Below, piece by piece: positions 24,527 through 34,000 of a stretch of 64,000 nt of DNA. The DNA is taken from positions 76,692 to 140,691 of the forward strand of contig JBILGM010000002.1 in NCBI GenBank assembly GCA_044351045.1, given 5' to 3'. The notes under the pieces were generated by a model. It had not been told where the DNA came from. It ran no database searches and worked only from the letters and a program-made list of their open reading frames with translations. The position numbers and the translations under genes are program-made. Numbering within the stretch: the stretch's first letter is position 1; the number at the start of each line of letters is the position of its first letter. This stretch comes from UBA6136 sp044351045 (GTDB taxonomy: Bacteria; Pseudomonadota; Gammaproteobacteria; Methylococcales; Methylococcaceae).

Positions 24527-27229
24527 TTAAGCACCGCGGATTCGCAGCTTTTTTCCGGTACGCTCTTCAATCTGGTGTTTGATGGCCTTTGCTAAAACAC
24601 TAGACCCTACCGACAAGGAGTGGAAATCTTCTCGACTTAGCACGGTCAGCTCACAGGCGGTCAAGCAACGGACAGTGGCGGTTCGCTTGGTGTCACTGAC
24701 CAGGGCAATTTCACCAAAAAAGTCGCCGGCAGCTAGCTCGCCCACTTTCTTGCCACTCTTTATGATCTCAACCCGACCGGATTGGACGATGTAGGCAGTA
24801 TCACCTTGTTCGCCCTGGCGGATGATTTCATCACCGGCTTCGAGATGAAGCTTTTGCAATTTACTGGTGACATCTGGCGCCAGTACAGCAATATCGGCAC
24901 GAAACGGCACGTCCAGGGTCCAGTCAATCAAAATGCGCAGATTCCGTTCAAGGCCCGGCATGGTCGCCAGGTTAGTCATACGCGAGAGGAACCACGCAGG
25001 GACCCCGCCCATGGGCCATCCGAGCACCTTGGTGATGGAGTGACGGCCCATATTGAAAGCGAGCACCAAGCGTTTTTTGAATTGAAATGACTGGGTCTCG
25101 AAGGCTTGCGAGGCGGCCCAAGCGTTTTGCCCGACCACCTTGCCAAGATCCATCCAGTCGGAGGTGGTCAGGTAGCGACGGTGGTGTCCCTCACCTTGCA
25201 ATTGGTCAGCGGGGGCCATAGTGGCCCAGATATGGGGATGTCCTTTAAGCCTCAGATCAGGCTCGGTCTCGGGAGGCCAGGCCAGCGATTCGCCATCCAT
25301 GACGGCCTTTGGCATGGTGAAGCAACTGTTCACAACCAGCCCCACCGCTTGGCGCTGACCATCGGTAAAGACAATGCTGTCGGGGGTGACGGCCGAAACG
25401 TCGTGATCCGGAAACAGCTGCACGCCTGCCTTGACCAGTTCCTTATTCCTGCGAGTCTTTATTTCAGCCTCGAAGTCACTGAACGGTACTTTGATGTCCT
25501 CGTAGAGGTGAACACGCCATCCATCATCCCTCAGCACACCATAGGACGGTTTGGCCGTTTCAAGCATGGCGTTGATTTCCTCTGCCGTCGCGCAGGCACG
25601 CTGACCGGAGCCGATCACGGCAAACGTCAGGAGGCGGCTCCGAACTTCTGGCGATTGCTCAAGCTCGGCTTGCTCGACCCGGTTCATGACCTGCTTACGG
25701 ATATACAGCGCATCGCCGACGGAGTTGATCGGGATGGCATGCGCCATGAGTCCGGGATAGCGGTTAAGGTTAGGAACCAGAAAGAGGGCAAGAATCAGCT
25801 CGTCGTAAGGGATTTCCAGAGTCTTTTCGTCGATGCCAGTGACCCGAACAAACTTGTCGCGACTATTGATTTCACTGGCTTCGCCAAGAATTACTCGCGT
25901 TTGCGGGACGACCCGACGGATAGGGTTGACTGCATTGCCCGGCTGCATGGTGCCGCCAATCACCTCAGGCAAAAGGGGGTAAAACAGCACATTGGGCTGA
26001 TCATGGATCAGCGTCAGCTTCACATTTGAGTAATGCCCGATCAGACGCTCAATTTTCATGGCGGCATGAATGGCCGCCACCGTACCGCCAACAATCACAA
26101 TGTTGGCTGTTTTATCTTTCGCTTCTGGCATGGCGAAATGTCCTGCACCGTTGAATAAAAAGGAAAGCATCACGCCATAGAAAAGCGCATGCGCCATCCA
26201 GCTCTCGGGCAAAAGAGCTGCAAATAAAAGAAAAGCGCCCAGAAAGAACAGCGATAGCGGCCGAAGGAGAATCCCGGCAATGATCAGGATGCCCGCCGTG
26301 AACTCGACCAGCGTCATCAGCAGGGTGGTCGTTTCAGGCGATAAGCCCATGAGCCGGATGTCATGGATGGTCAGAATGGCGATCGACAGATTGGGCTGAA
26401 TTACCTTGAAAGCCACCGCCAGATAGAAAATGTTGATGCCGGTGAGCACCCGCATGATGGCCTGTGCTCTTTGCCGCGGTACGGTCGCCAATTCGGACTG
26501 GATCGCCTGAAAGCGGGGATGGGTGGGGAGTGGCAGAAAATAACTTCCCGGCCCCTGGCAGAGCAGGTATAGCGCCACGCCAATCAAGGCGCCGGCATAA
26601 GAATAAATCGATGATTGAAACAGAAGGGTGCCGAGGAGAGCGAGCAGCAACAATCCAGCGGCGCAAACTCGGACATAAATACCCAGCAGGAAACCGATAC
26701 CCAAGATAAACTCAAACCACCTAAGTCCCAGCATTCCGGGCGCCATGGAGCTCAGTTCAAGATCGGGGGCGAAGAGGGTCGGTGAGGCTAGCCGTTCCAC
26801 GCCATAACGAGGCTCCAGGCCAAAGGCCGATGAGATCAGCACCCACGCCAGGCAGAAACGAAGGATCGGTGCTACGTGGTAACCAAAGGAGCCAAGCCGA
26901 GCCTGCAAATCCGGGAATAGCTCCCTCGCCCCGGTGAATCCCAATCGAATCCATCCGATGGTGAAGAGCACAAATCCCAGGATCATCGATCCATTCAGGA
27001 AGGTGAGTGTGCTCCAGAGTGTCGGGGTTGGCTTTTCGCTCCAGATCTGAATCTGTTCTGGGGTCAAAATCCAGCGTTCATGGGCGAGCAGTTCTCCCGA
27101 GGGAAGAACCAACAGAACGAAGAACAGAGCAGCGAAGGTCAGGCCAATCCAGTTATTTTGCGTGTCATGGCCGGATTTTGTACATCCGGCTCGTGGGGCT
27201 CCTCTCGAAAACAGCATGTGATGCAGCAC
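24527..27229 (-). CDS. DoxX-like membrane / NDH-2-like flavoprotein / cyclic-nucleotide-binding fusion
   Basis: Three-part protein of 900 residues (GTG start; an ATG 12 bases later is also possible). Residues 1-366 hold about ten hydrophobic segments resembling DoxX/quinone-interacting membrane proteins. Residues about 376-760 resemble type II NADH dehydrogenase / sulfide:quinone reductase-like flavoproteins (NIVIVGG..., FYPLLPEVIGG, second dinucleotide strand FAVIGSGQRACATAEE at 536-551). Residues about 775-890 are a cyclic-nucleotide-binding domain: phosphate-binding cassette FGEIALVSDTKRTATV with Glu840 and Arg849 at canonical spacing. The first glycine motif is GGTVAA instead of GGGxxG, and the usual ATGD flavin motif reads ATMAPAD, so catalysis is uncertain. 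It lies 208 bases upstream of the BLUF cyclase on the same strand, which makes cAMP the likely ligand. Confidence 0.85.
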   Translation of the reverse strand: MLHHMLFSRGAPRAGCTKSGHDTQNNWIGLTFAALFFVLLVLPSGELLAHERWILTPEQIQIWSEKPTPTLWSTLTFLNGSMILGFVLFTIGWIRLGFTGARELFPDLQARLGSFGYHVAPILRFCLAWVLISSAFGLEPRYGVERLASPTLFAPDLELSSMAPGMLGLRWFEFILGIGFLLGIYVRVCAAGLLLLALLGTLLFQSSIYSYAGALIGVALYLLCQGPGSYFLPLPTHPRFQAIQSELATVPRQRAQAIMRVLTGINIFYLAVAFKVIQPNLSIAILTIHDIRLMGLSPETTTLLMTLVEFTAGILIIAGILLRPLSLFFLGAFLLFAALLPESWMAHALFYGVMLSFLFNGAGHFAMPEAKDKTANIVIVGGTVAAIHAAMKIERLIGHYSNVKLTLIHDQPNVLFYPLLPEVIGGTMQPGNAVNPIRRVVPQTRVILGEASEINSRDKFVRVTGIDEKTLEIPYDELILALFLVPNLNRYPGLMAHAIPINSVGDALYIRKQVMNRVEQAELEQSPEVRSRLLTFAVIGSGQRACATAEEINAMLETAKPSYGVLRDDGWRVHLYEDIKVPFSDFEAEIKTRRNKELVKAGVQLFPDHDVSAVTPDSIVFTDGQRQAVGLVVNSCFTMPKAVMDGESLAWPPETEPDLRLKGHPHIWATMAPADQLQGEGHHRRYLTTSDWMDLGKVVGQNAWAASQAFETQSFQFKKRLVLAFNMGRHSITKVLGWPMGGVPAWFLSRMTNLATMPGLERNLRILIDWTLDVPFRADIAVLAPDVTSKLQKLHLEAGDEIIRQGEQGDTAYIVQSGRVEIIKSGKKVGELAAGDFFGEIALVSDTKRTATVRCLTACELTVLSREDFHSLSVGSSVLAKAIKHQIEERTGKKLRIRGA

Positions 27230-27415
27230 TTATAGTTTTAGTTATAGATGGCAAGCTTATCGCCTTTGGAAAAGACCTACCACTACTATGGCCCTGCTTT
27301 TGTCTTTACCTCACGGGTTAAGTTCATCGAATCCAGGGCTGTAACGCCTTGCTTTGGGTATGCTGAAAGATGGTCAAGTTCGGAAAGATGTCTAACGTTC
27401 CTACAATCTACTACC

Positions 27416-28954
27416 CTAGAGGTCAATCACACCCCGTTCGATCTCCCCTTGTTTACGTAATTCACGCTTGAGAATCTTGCCAGCCGCGTTCTTGGGCAGT
27501 TCAGGCAAAATAATGATGCGCTTGGGAACCTGATGCCGGCCCAAGTATCCCCGGCAGTAATCGCGCAGCATTTTTTCAGTGGAAGGGGGGTCGGACTCCA
27601 GCGACACATAAGCGACCGGAACTTCCCCATGCAGTTCGCTACGTTCGCCGACCACCGCCGCTTCAAGCATGCCAGGGAATGCATAAAGCACCTCCTCGAT
27701 CATGCGCGGATAGACGTTCATCCCATTGACGATGATGAGATCCTTCTTGCGATCGACAATACTGAAATAGCCGTCCTCATCGCGGGTGCCGAGATCGCCG
27801 GTCAAAAACCAATCGTCATGCAATACCTTGGCCGTAGCCTCGGGTTGATTCCAGTAGCCCTTCATCACATTGGGGCCGCGCACGGCAATCTCACCCACCA
27901 CGCCATCAGCAAGTTCATGCCCGTCATCACCGACAATCTTCATTTCCACATCGGGCACCGGGAGACCCACGGTGCCCGGCTTGGAGAGACCATCGATTGG
28001 ATTGACGCAAGTCACTGGCGAGCATTCCGTCGGTCCGTCGCCCTCGTATAGACGAATCCCGGTTCGTTCCTCGAATTGGCATAGCGTTGCTGCCGGCATT
28101 GCAGCGCCCCCTACCACGCCAAAACGCAAGGACTTGAGCAAAGCCAGTTTTCCCTCGCGTAACCGGAGTAACACGCTATACATGCTAGGCACGCCCAGAA
28201 ATATCGTTGCCTGGTGCCGGTGAATTGCCTCAGCAACGGAATCCGGTTCAAATCGCGCTACCGAGATCAGTGCACAACCATTCATCAACGGCGTCAGCAT
28301 TCCCACTGTGGCGGCAAAGGCATGGAACATTGGCAGCACCACCAAGACCCGATCCTCACCAGAGCGCCATTTCATCGCAACATGGACACTGCGGGTATTC
28401 GAGACCAGATTGGCGTGCGTCAACATGGCCCCCTTGGGAAACCCCGTTGTGCCAGAGGTATATAGGATGGCAGCCAGCGCATTTTCAGGATCAAGGACTG
28501 GCTCGGGTGGCTCAATGCCGTCCACGAGCAGTTCGTCGAGGGTGTCTTCCGGCTCGCTACCGTTGGTGATACGAGCCACGAATGCGATCGTGGGGACATC
28601 GCGCTGGAGGGCCGCCACCCTGTCTGCCAATTGATGATGAACCAGCAAACCCTTGACGCCCGCGTCGCTCAGCACATAGCTGACTTCGCGGTGACCAATG
28701 AGGAGATTGATCGGCACCACAGTAGCGCCCGCTTTGAGGATGCCGACATAGAGCACCACAAACTCCGGGCAGTTGGGCGAATAGATCGCCATTCGATCCC
28801 CCGGACTGACGCCGCGAGCGGCCAGTCCGGCGGCAATACGATCCGACAATTGTCCCAACCGCGCATGATCCAGACAGGTGTCCCCATTGAGCACAGCCGG
28901 ATTATCAGGAAATTCGTTCGCGCACTGGCGAATGCGTTGTACTAGGGAGGTCAA
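27416..28954 (-). CDS. Acyl-CoA synthetase (AMP-forming), FadD-like
   Basis: Adenylate-forming ligase of 512 residues that activates a carboxylic acid with ATP and couples it to CoA. The P-loop LYTSGTTGFPKGAMLTHANL is near residue 165, the A5 motif reads EGDGPTECSPVT, the hinge region is GDLGTRDEDGYFSIVDRKKDLI, and the C-terminal catalytic lysine is in NAAGKILKREL. Chain length is not predictable; a long-chain fatty acid is the default for this subfamily. A 186-base gap separates it from the cNMP-binding fusion gene downstream. It could feed fatty acyl-CoA to beta-oxidation or to the type III PKS encoded 6 kb away; the latter is speculation. Confidence 0.88.
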   Translation of the reverse strand: MTSLVQRIRQCANEFPDNPAVLNGDTCLDHARLGQLSDRIAAGLAARGVSPGDRMAIYSPNCPEFVVLYVGILKAGATVVPINLLIGHREVSYVLSDAGVKGLLVHHQLADRVAALQRDVPTIAFVARITNGSEPEDTLDELLVDGIEPPEPVLDPENALAAILYTSGTTGFPKGAMLTHANLVSNTRSVHVAMKWRSGEDRVLVVLPMFHAFAATVGMLTPLMNGCALISVARFEPDSVAEAIHRHQATIFLGVPSMYSVLLRLREGKLALLKSLRFGVVGGAAMPAATLCQFEERTGIRLYEGDGPTECSPVTCVNPIDGLSKPGTVGLPVPDVEMKIVGDDGHELADGVVGEIAVRGPNVMKGYWNQPEATAKVLHDDWFLTGDLGTRDEDGYFSIVDRKKDLIIVNGMNVYPRMIEEVLYAFPGMLEAAVVGERSELHGEVPVAYVSLESDPPSTEKMLRDYCRGYLGRHQVPKRIIILPELPKNAAGKILKRELRKQGEIERGVIDL

Positions 28955-29035
28955 GATGAATGGACCGGCAAATGGGGTAGTCAGTTACAGAAATTTGCCC
29001 GCCGCCCCTGCAAAACCTTTTCGGCAGGAAAATGA

Positions 29036-29425
29036 TCAGTTGATGATTTTGTGACCACGGCCCCGCATACAGTTGGTGTAGGCTCGTTTGTAGTCATCAT
29101 CACCGCTGATGCCGGTGTAGGCACCTCCGCCAATACCACCGGCCGCCGCACCAATGGCCGCACCGCTACCTGGGCTCCCGGTCACGGCACCAATCGCTGC
29201 TCCGGCGGCGGCACCTAACAAACCGCCGGTGGCAACGCCCTTGGCGGTTTCGGTGCCGACCGAGCCAGCCTGCGACGCTAGCGTCTTGCATTCCTCCGTA
29301 TCCTTGCTGAGGTTAGCGGCATTGGGATCATTCTGTGTGTCCGCAACCGGTTGCCAGCCTGAATAGGTGGCACAACCGACGAGCAGCAGGAAACCCACGA
29401 TTAAAAGGTTAATTTTGATGATCAT
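29036..29425 (-). CDS. Glycine-zipper outer-membrane lipoprotein
   Basis: Lipoprotein of 129 residues with a signal peptide ending in lipobox LLVGC (Cys18), so lipid-anchored. After a short linker there is a long glycine/alanine-rich stretch (GVATGGLLGAAAGAAIGAVTGS, then GSGAAIGAAAGG) typical of glycine-zipper proteins that insert or pack in membranes. The C-terminus, KRAYTNCMRGRGHKI, is the usual end of this family. The residue after Cys18 is Ala, which favours outer-membrane sorting. Function of the family is unclear. It lies between the ubiquinone hydroxylase and the acyl-CoA ligase on the same strand. Confidence 0.85.
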   Translation of the reverse strand: MIIKINLLIVGFLLLVGCATYSGWQPVADTQNDPNAANLSKDTEECKTLASQAGSVGTETAKGVATGGLLGAAAGAAIGAVTGSPGSGAAIGAAAGGIGGGAYTGISGDDDYKRAYTNCMRGRGHKIIN

Positions 29426-29480
29426 CTAAAGCTTCTCCTCAGTCGTGTTGCGGATGATACGTAATGGTTGGTCCCGACGG

Positions 29481-30698
29481 TCAGCCAATCAAAGCCTCTC
29501 CCTGCGCAAGTCGCGGCAGCGAGCCATTCAGACCCATAGCATAGCCCATGGCCAGCTTTTTGGCGGGCTTTAGCCGCTCGGCGACACCCAGTCCCAAATT
29601 TCTTATCCAACGCAAAGGCGCATGCTGGCTACCGAACGCCCGGTAAAAAGCATCCATTACCGTCATCATCAGGAGATTGTTTCGTCGGCGCATGGATTCA
29701 TAGGTGGACAAGACGGACAGATCGCCAATATCTACCCCTCGCTTGTGAGCGTTGATTAGCACCTCCGCCAAGGCGGCTGCATCCAGCAGCCCGATGTTGA
29801 CACCCTGCCCTGCCAGCGGATGAATCATGTGCGCGGCATCACCGATCAGCGCCACCCCATTCTTAACATAACGCAGGGCATGCTGGCGGCGGAGGGGAAA
29901 ACTGCCACGATCGGTAATGGCCTTGATCTCACCGAGACAGTCGGGGAAAGTTTCCAGGAGCTCAGCGAGCAGTTGCTCATCCGAAAGAGCCTTCAAGCGG
30001 TTGACCTCCTCTGGCGTGTTGTACCAAACCAGCGAGGCATGCGCTCCGGGGAGCGGCAATAGTGCCTGGGGCCCGACGGGCGTGAACCGCTGCCAGGTAA
30101 TGTCCTGTTGCCCATACCCGGTGTCAACGGTCAGAACCAGCGCATGCTGCTCGTAATCCCACCCGCTGACACCCATCCCCGCCGCCTGTCGTACCCGTGA
30201 AAATCCACCATCGGCCGCCACCAGCAACCGGCCCTTCAGTACTCGGCCATCGTCCAGTTCGACAGACGATCCTGTCGCGGCATAGCGGATTTTTTTTGTC
30301 TTGACCGAAGACAGCAGCGTCACATTGCTGAAATCCTTCAGCCGTTCGAGTGCGGACAATTGAATGATGCGGTTTTCCACAATGTGGCCGAGGACGGGTT
30401 CATTGATCTCCTCGCTCCGAAACTCCACGTCGCCCTGGTCTTCCCAGACCCGCATCCGTCGATAAGGGCACAGTCGCCGGGCGGTAATGCCACGCCAGAT
30501 GCCAAGGGTCTTCAAAATATTGGCCGATGCAATGCTGACGGCAGACACACGAAGGTCATAGGGCTGTTCAGGATTGAAATCCTCTGGTGGCGAATCCTCC
30601 AGCACCGCCACCCGAAGGCCCGTTCCTCCCAGAGCACAGCCCAAGGTCGCCCCCACCATGCCACCACCGACAATCAAGACATCAAATTCGTTGTTCAT
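29481..30698 (-). CDS. ubiF: Ubiquinone biosynthesis FAD monooxygenase (UbiH/UbiF/UbiI family, closest to UbiF by eye)
   Basis: Flavoprotein ring hydroxylase of 405 residues acting late in aerobic ubiquinone synthesis. Motifs: VLIVGGGMVGATLGCAL (FAD, residue 7), ADGGFSRVRQAAG (the DG motif near 165) and VALIGDAAHMIHPLAGQGVNIGLLDA (second FAD motif near 280). The phrases YRRMRVWE, TWQRFTPVGPQALLPL and SLVWYNTPEEVNRL resemble E. coli UbiF (C6 hydroxylase) more than UbiI or UbiH. Assignment within the family is not certain without a tree. It implies an aerobic ubiquinone-based respiratory chain. Confidence 0.8.
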   Translation of the reverse strand: MNNEFDVLIVGGGMVGATLGCALGGTGLRVAVLEDSPPEDFNPEQPYDLRVSAVSIASANILKTLGIWRGITARRLCPYRRMRVWEDQGDVEFRSEEINEPVLGHIVENRIIQLSALERLKDFSNVTLLSSVKTKKIRYAATGSSVELDDGRVLKGRLLVAADGGFSRVRQAAGMGVSGWDYEQHALVLTVDTGYGQQDITWQRFTPVGPQALLPLPGAHASLVWYNTPEEVNRLKALSDEQLLAELLETFPDCLGEIKAITDRGSFPLRRQHALRYVKNGVALIGDAAHMIHPLAGQGVNIGLLDAAALAEVLINAHKRGVDIGDLSVLSTYESMRRRNNLLMMTVMDAFYRAFGSQHAPLRWIRNLGLGVAERLKPAKKLAMGYAMGLNGSLPRLAQGEALIG

Positions 30699-31002
30699 TC
30701 CTTATATCCACCCGAAGAAGGCGCGAATTATCCCCTATCCGAATAAGTTCGACGGAGCGTTTGTCATCATTCATGTCAGATCAGCGGCCAAAACGGGACA
30801 TGAGAGGCACAGACAGTGCCTAATAATGCAGGCACCGAGGGCCCGTATTTCCGAGATGGCCAAGTCTCGTCAGGGCCTCATCATGCGCCAAACGCAACAT
30901 CCAACAAAGGTCCAGCCGCTGGCCGGAGTTGCCGTGAGCCACGACCGGCCCTTCCCAAGACAGACACAACCGCCAAGGCGTCGGCACCAGTTCTGAAGGG
31001 AT
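30699..31002. other. Intergenic region, no gene seen
   Basis: 304 bases between the UbiF-like start and the stop of the large secreted protein, both on the minus strand. Short open frames are present in it but none has a convincing ribosome site or family signature. A small GGCAC/GTGCC hairpin occurs near 30810. It probably contains the ubiF promoter. Confidence 0.4.
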
Positions 31003-34000
31003 TCACTGTGGCCGGACATTGAAGACGGCGGGCGATGCGTCAACACTGGAATAGTTTGTATCGCCCGCCTTGCTAACCCACACGACGCATGCACCGGATC
31101 CTCCAGTACCGGGGGTGGCTTTTGCGGTTATTCGCCAGCCTGGATTATTCAGCCTTGTGGTTATGGAACAAATTGCGTGACCAACACTTTCTACTTTGTA
31201 AACGTAAATCGCGCCCTGACCGCTCCCTCCGACGACTGAGAAGGTCTGACTGCCTCCAGCAGTAATGGTCCATTGTGTCGGAGCAATCGCCAATGGGCTC
31301 TGGTTTTGCTTGGCGGGTTCCGAACGGGAGAGGCTATAGCAGGTCTGCGTTCCACCAGGAGGGCTTACCTGAGGATTTCCTACGCCAGAACAGCGCCAAC
31401 GATACCTACCGTCGCTCGTCAGAATGGCTCCACTTGAATAGCCTTGATCGCAAAGCGTTGACGTCTCGGGCAACGAATTAACCACCTGATTCGCATAGGT
31501 GCCATTGCAAACCCCTGGGACAACCCCAGGAGCATTTCCACAGCTAAATGGCAGGACGGTCGATGCGGCGAGCTTACCCGGCGGGAGGTAGCTGTAGTTG
31601 CAATCTTGGTTTTTTGACTGGCCAACGATCTGAACGTTATATGAAAAGCCCGGAGCATAGGCACCCACGAGTGTTGGCGACTGACTCCCACCCCACACCG
31701 CAACCGTGGTAAGCCCACCATTCAGCTCGAGCACCCCCGCTTGATTCTTGTTCAGTAAAAAGACAGAACCCAAGCCCTTATTCTGAACTGAAAGGGCGAG
31801 CCCGGCTGTTGGCACACAACTCACATCGACTTCTATATCTTGCCCGGCAATGACACCCGCCGATGCCCCTGGCCCTGAGAAAGTGCAGTTCTTTGAACTG
31901 GAAAGAATACTGAGAACATAAGGCGTACCCGTTTCAAGGTCATCGAAAGCATACATTGACTGGGGCCAGGCAACGACCACTTTTTCCCCCTTGTCGGATA
32001 TCACGAGGGAATCACCCGACTGAAGACCGGAGACATTTCCCCGCAGACTATAGGTTGCTGGATTATCAGCGCATTGAACACTCACGCTGGTCACATCTTG
32101 TTGGGAAATTACGCCCGTTCCATTTAAGACCGTACAAACCTTGCCGGGAGGTGAGCTCTGACTGGAGACGGCTACTGCAAAGTTTTGCCCCTGAACCAAC
32201 TCGGGAGCAAGCGTAAACGGGATGGAAGATGAGCCTGACCCACTCCCCGCTATCGGGGCAATCTGACTGCGGCCATTGAGAGTTAAATTCAACGACTCGC
32301 CTTGAGCCAGACCCATAACATACCCGCCGACCGTATAGGCTAATGGGTTGTCTGAACAAGTTACTTGAACCTGCCTGGCCCCCTGATGGTTTTTGGCTGT
32401 TCCAGATCCATTCGCAGTGACTGTACAAGCCTGTCCTGATGGTTGAGATTTCACGGCAACGGAGTACCCACTTGTGGGGGCAACCCTGTGAGCAAACTCA
32501 AAATCAGGATAATCCACCGATGGATTCTGGATTACGAGGGTGTCCAGCGAGTTGTTGATGATGGTTACGGATTTTGTTGAATCAAGACCAGTCACAGTTC
32601 CGCCGACGTGGTAGCCTGCCGACTTGATGCAGTTGATGTTTTGGGTCGATGATGGCCCAAGGGTCACGTCTAAAGTGGTCGTGCCCGATGTTTCAAATAC
32701 ACAGGCATACCCATCGGGAACCGACGTGAGTTTAAGCGCGTAGGTGCCTGCTGCAAGACTGTCCAGCAAGTACTGGCTGGTGCCGTTATTCGTGACAGGA
32801 GGATTAGTCCCTTCTTGTGCAGTTAAGGTGACCTGGCTGCCGGTCTTGAGCCCATAAATACTGCCTGAAATCGAAAAAGCACCCGGCGTTGAGGGGACCC
32901 ATGGGGTCAAGGCTACAGTGATTTGGGTGCCATCCGGCAATGCGCTCCACTGGCCATTTACCGCATAGGGCTGAAAAAGGTATGGACCGGTTTTTGATGA
33001 AGGGCCATTGTAGTTCAGCGTGGCAGGAATGGGCGATTCATCCATCTGGAAAGTGTAAACCAGACCCAACGAAGTTTTGCCCACGTCACCATTTAAACTA
33101 TCAGCAGTTGTTCCATAAAGTGTCTGCGGGATAAAGAACTGGGATCCCGCAGCGGTTTTGCCCGTATGTAGAAATGCGGAATAGGGATTTGATACTCCAT
33201 CAGGATTAAGAGAATTAGGACTGAAAGACGCGTTATACCAATAATCATTGTTATCAAAACAGGCTGTCGTTACTGCTTGGGGTGTGGCGGAGGAATACGT
33301 CGGTTGGCACTTTACCGGAAGATTCCCATTGGAGTCAAACAGTCCTCGATTAATGGCCTCGTTAAACTGATCCTCAAGGGAGCCAAGAACATCTCCACTG
33401 CCAGAATTGGTTGGATACTGATAGGCACTATCTATGGCAGCACCCACACCCGCAAAAATGCTGCGTGTAATCGAGGGACCAAAGGCAAGTGTATTGGGAT
33501 CCGCCTGGTAAAATCCCATACCCATGGTCTGGGTTGGCGGTTGTGGGCAAACATAACCCTTTGATAGGTCTTTTGGGTCGACCGGGGCGTTACACGCCTG
33601 GGTTGGTATATTTACTGATGAAATGTATGTGTTTGTTCCATCAGTGCTAATCTGGCTGATGGAATAAGTCCCAAATGCGCCAGAAATCCAATTTCCGGCA
33701 CCCACCTGCCACCTCCCGCCATTGGGTACGGCAATGGGCAGTTGACTGGTGCCAGGGATGGTAAAAGTCCAAGTTGTTGTTTGATCGGCAGTCGAACAAG
33801 AAGGGTTGCATGGATTTGTTGCAGTCCATGCACCTCGGATATCGTTCTTATTATAGGTGAGATACGCGATCTGCCTCGGGTCATAAATTTTGAATACTTC
33901 AGCGCCAGCGGTATTCCCGCCAGAGACACCGATATTAGTACATTGGATATAAGAATCTACGATTGCGCCTGGCGTAACAGAAATATTGTTGGGGGCAGGA

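Noticed and set aside
25106..26029. 307-codon open frame on the plus strand inside the cNMP-binding fusion gene
   Set aside because: Antisense to a well-supported gene with clear domains; composition and lack of motifs mark it as a shadow.
27230..27415. Sigma-70 promoter for the cNMP-binding fusion gene (TTGCCA ... TATAAG)
   Set aside because: The spacing between the boxes is only 14 bases and the start codon follows too closely; not convincing.
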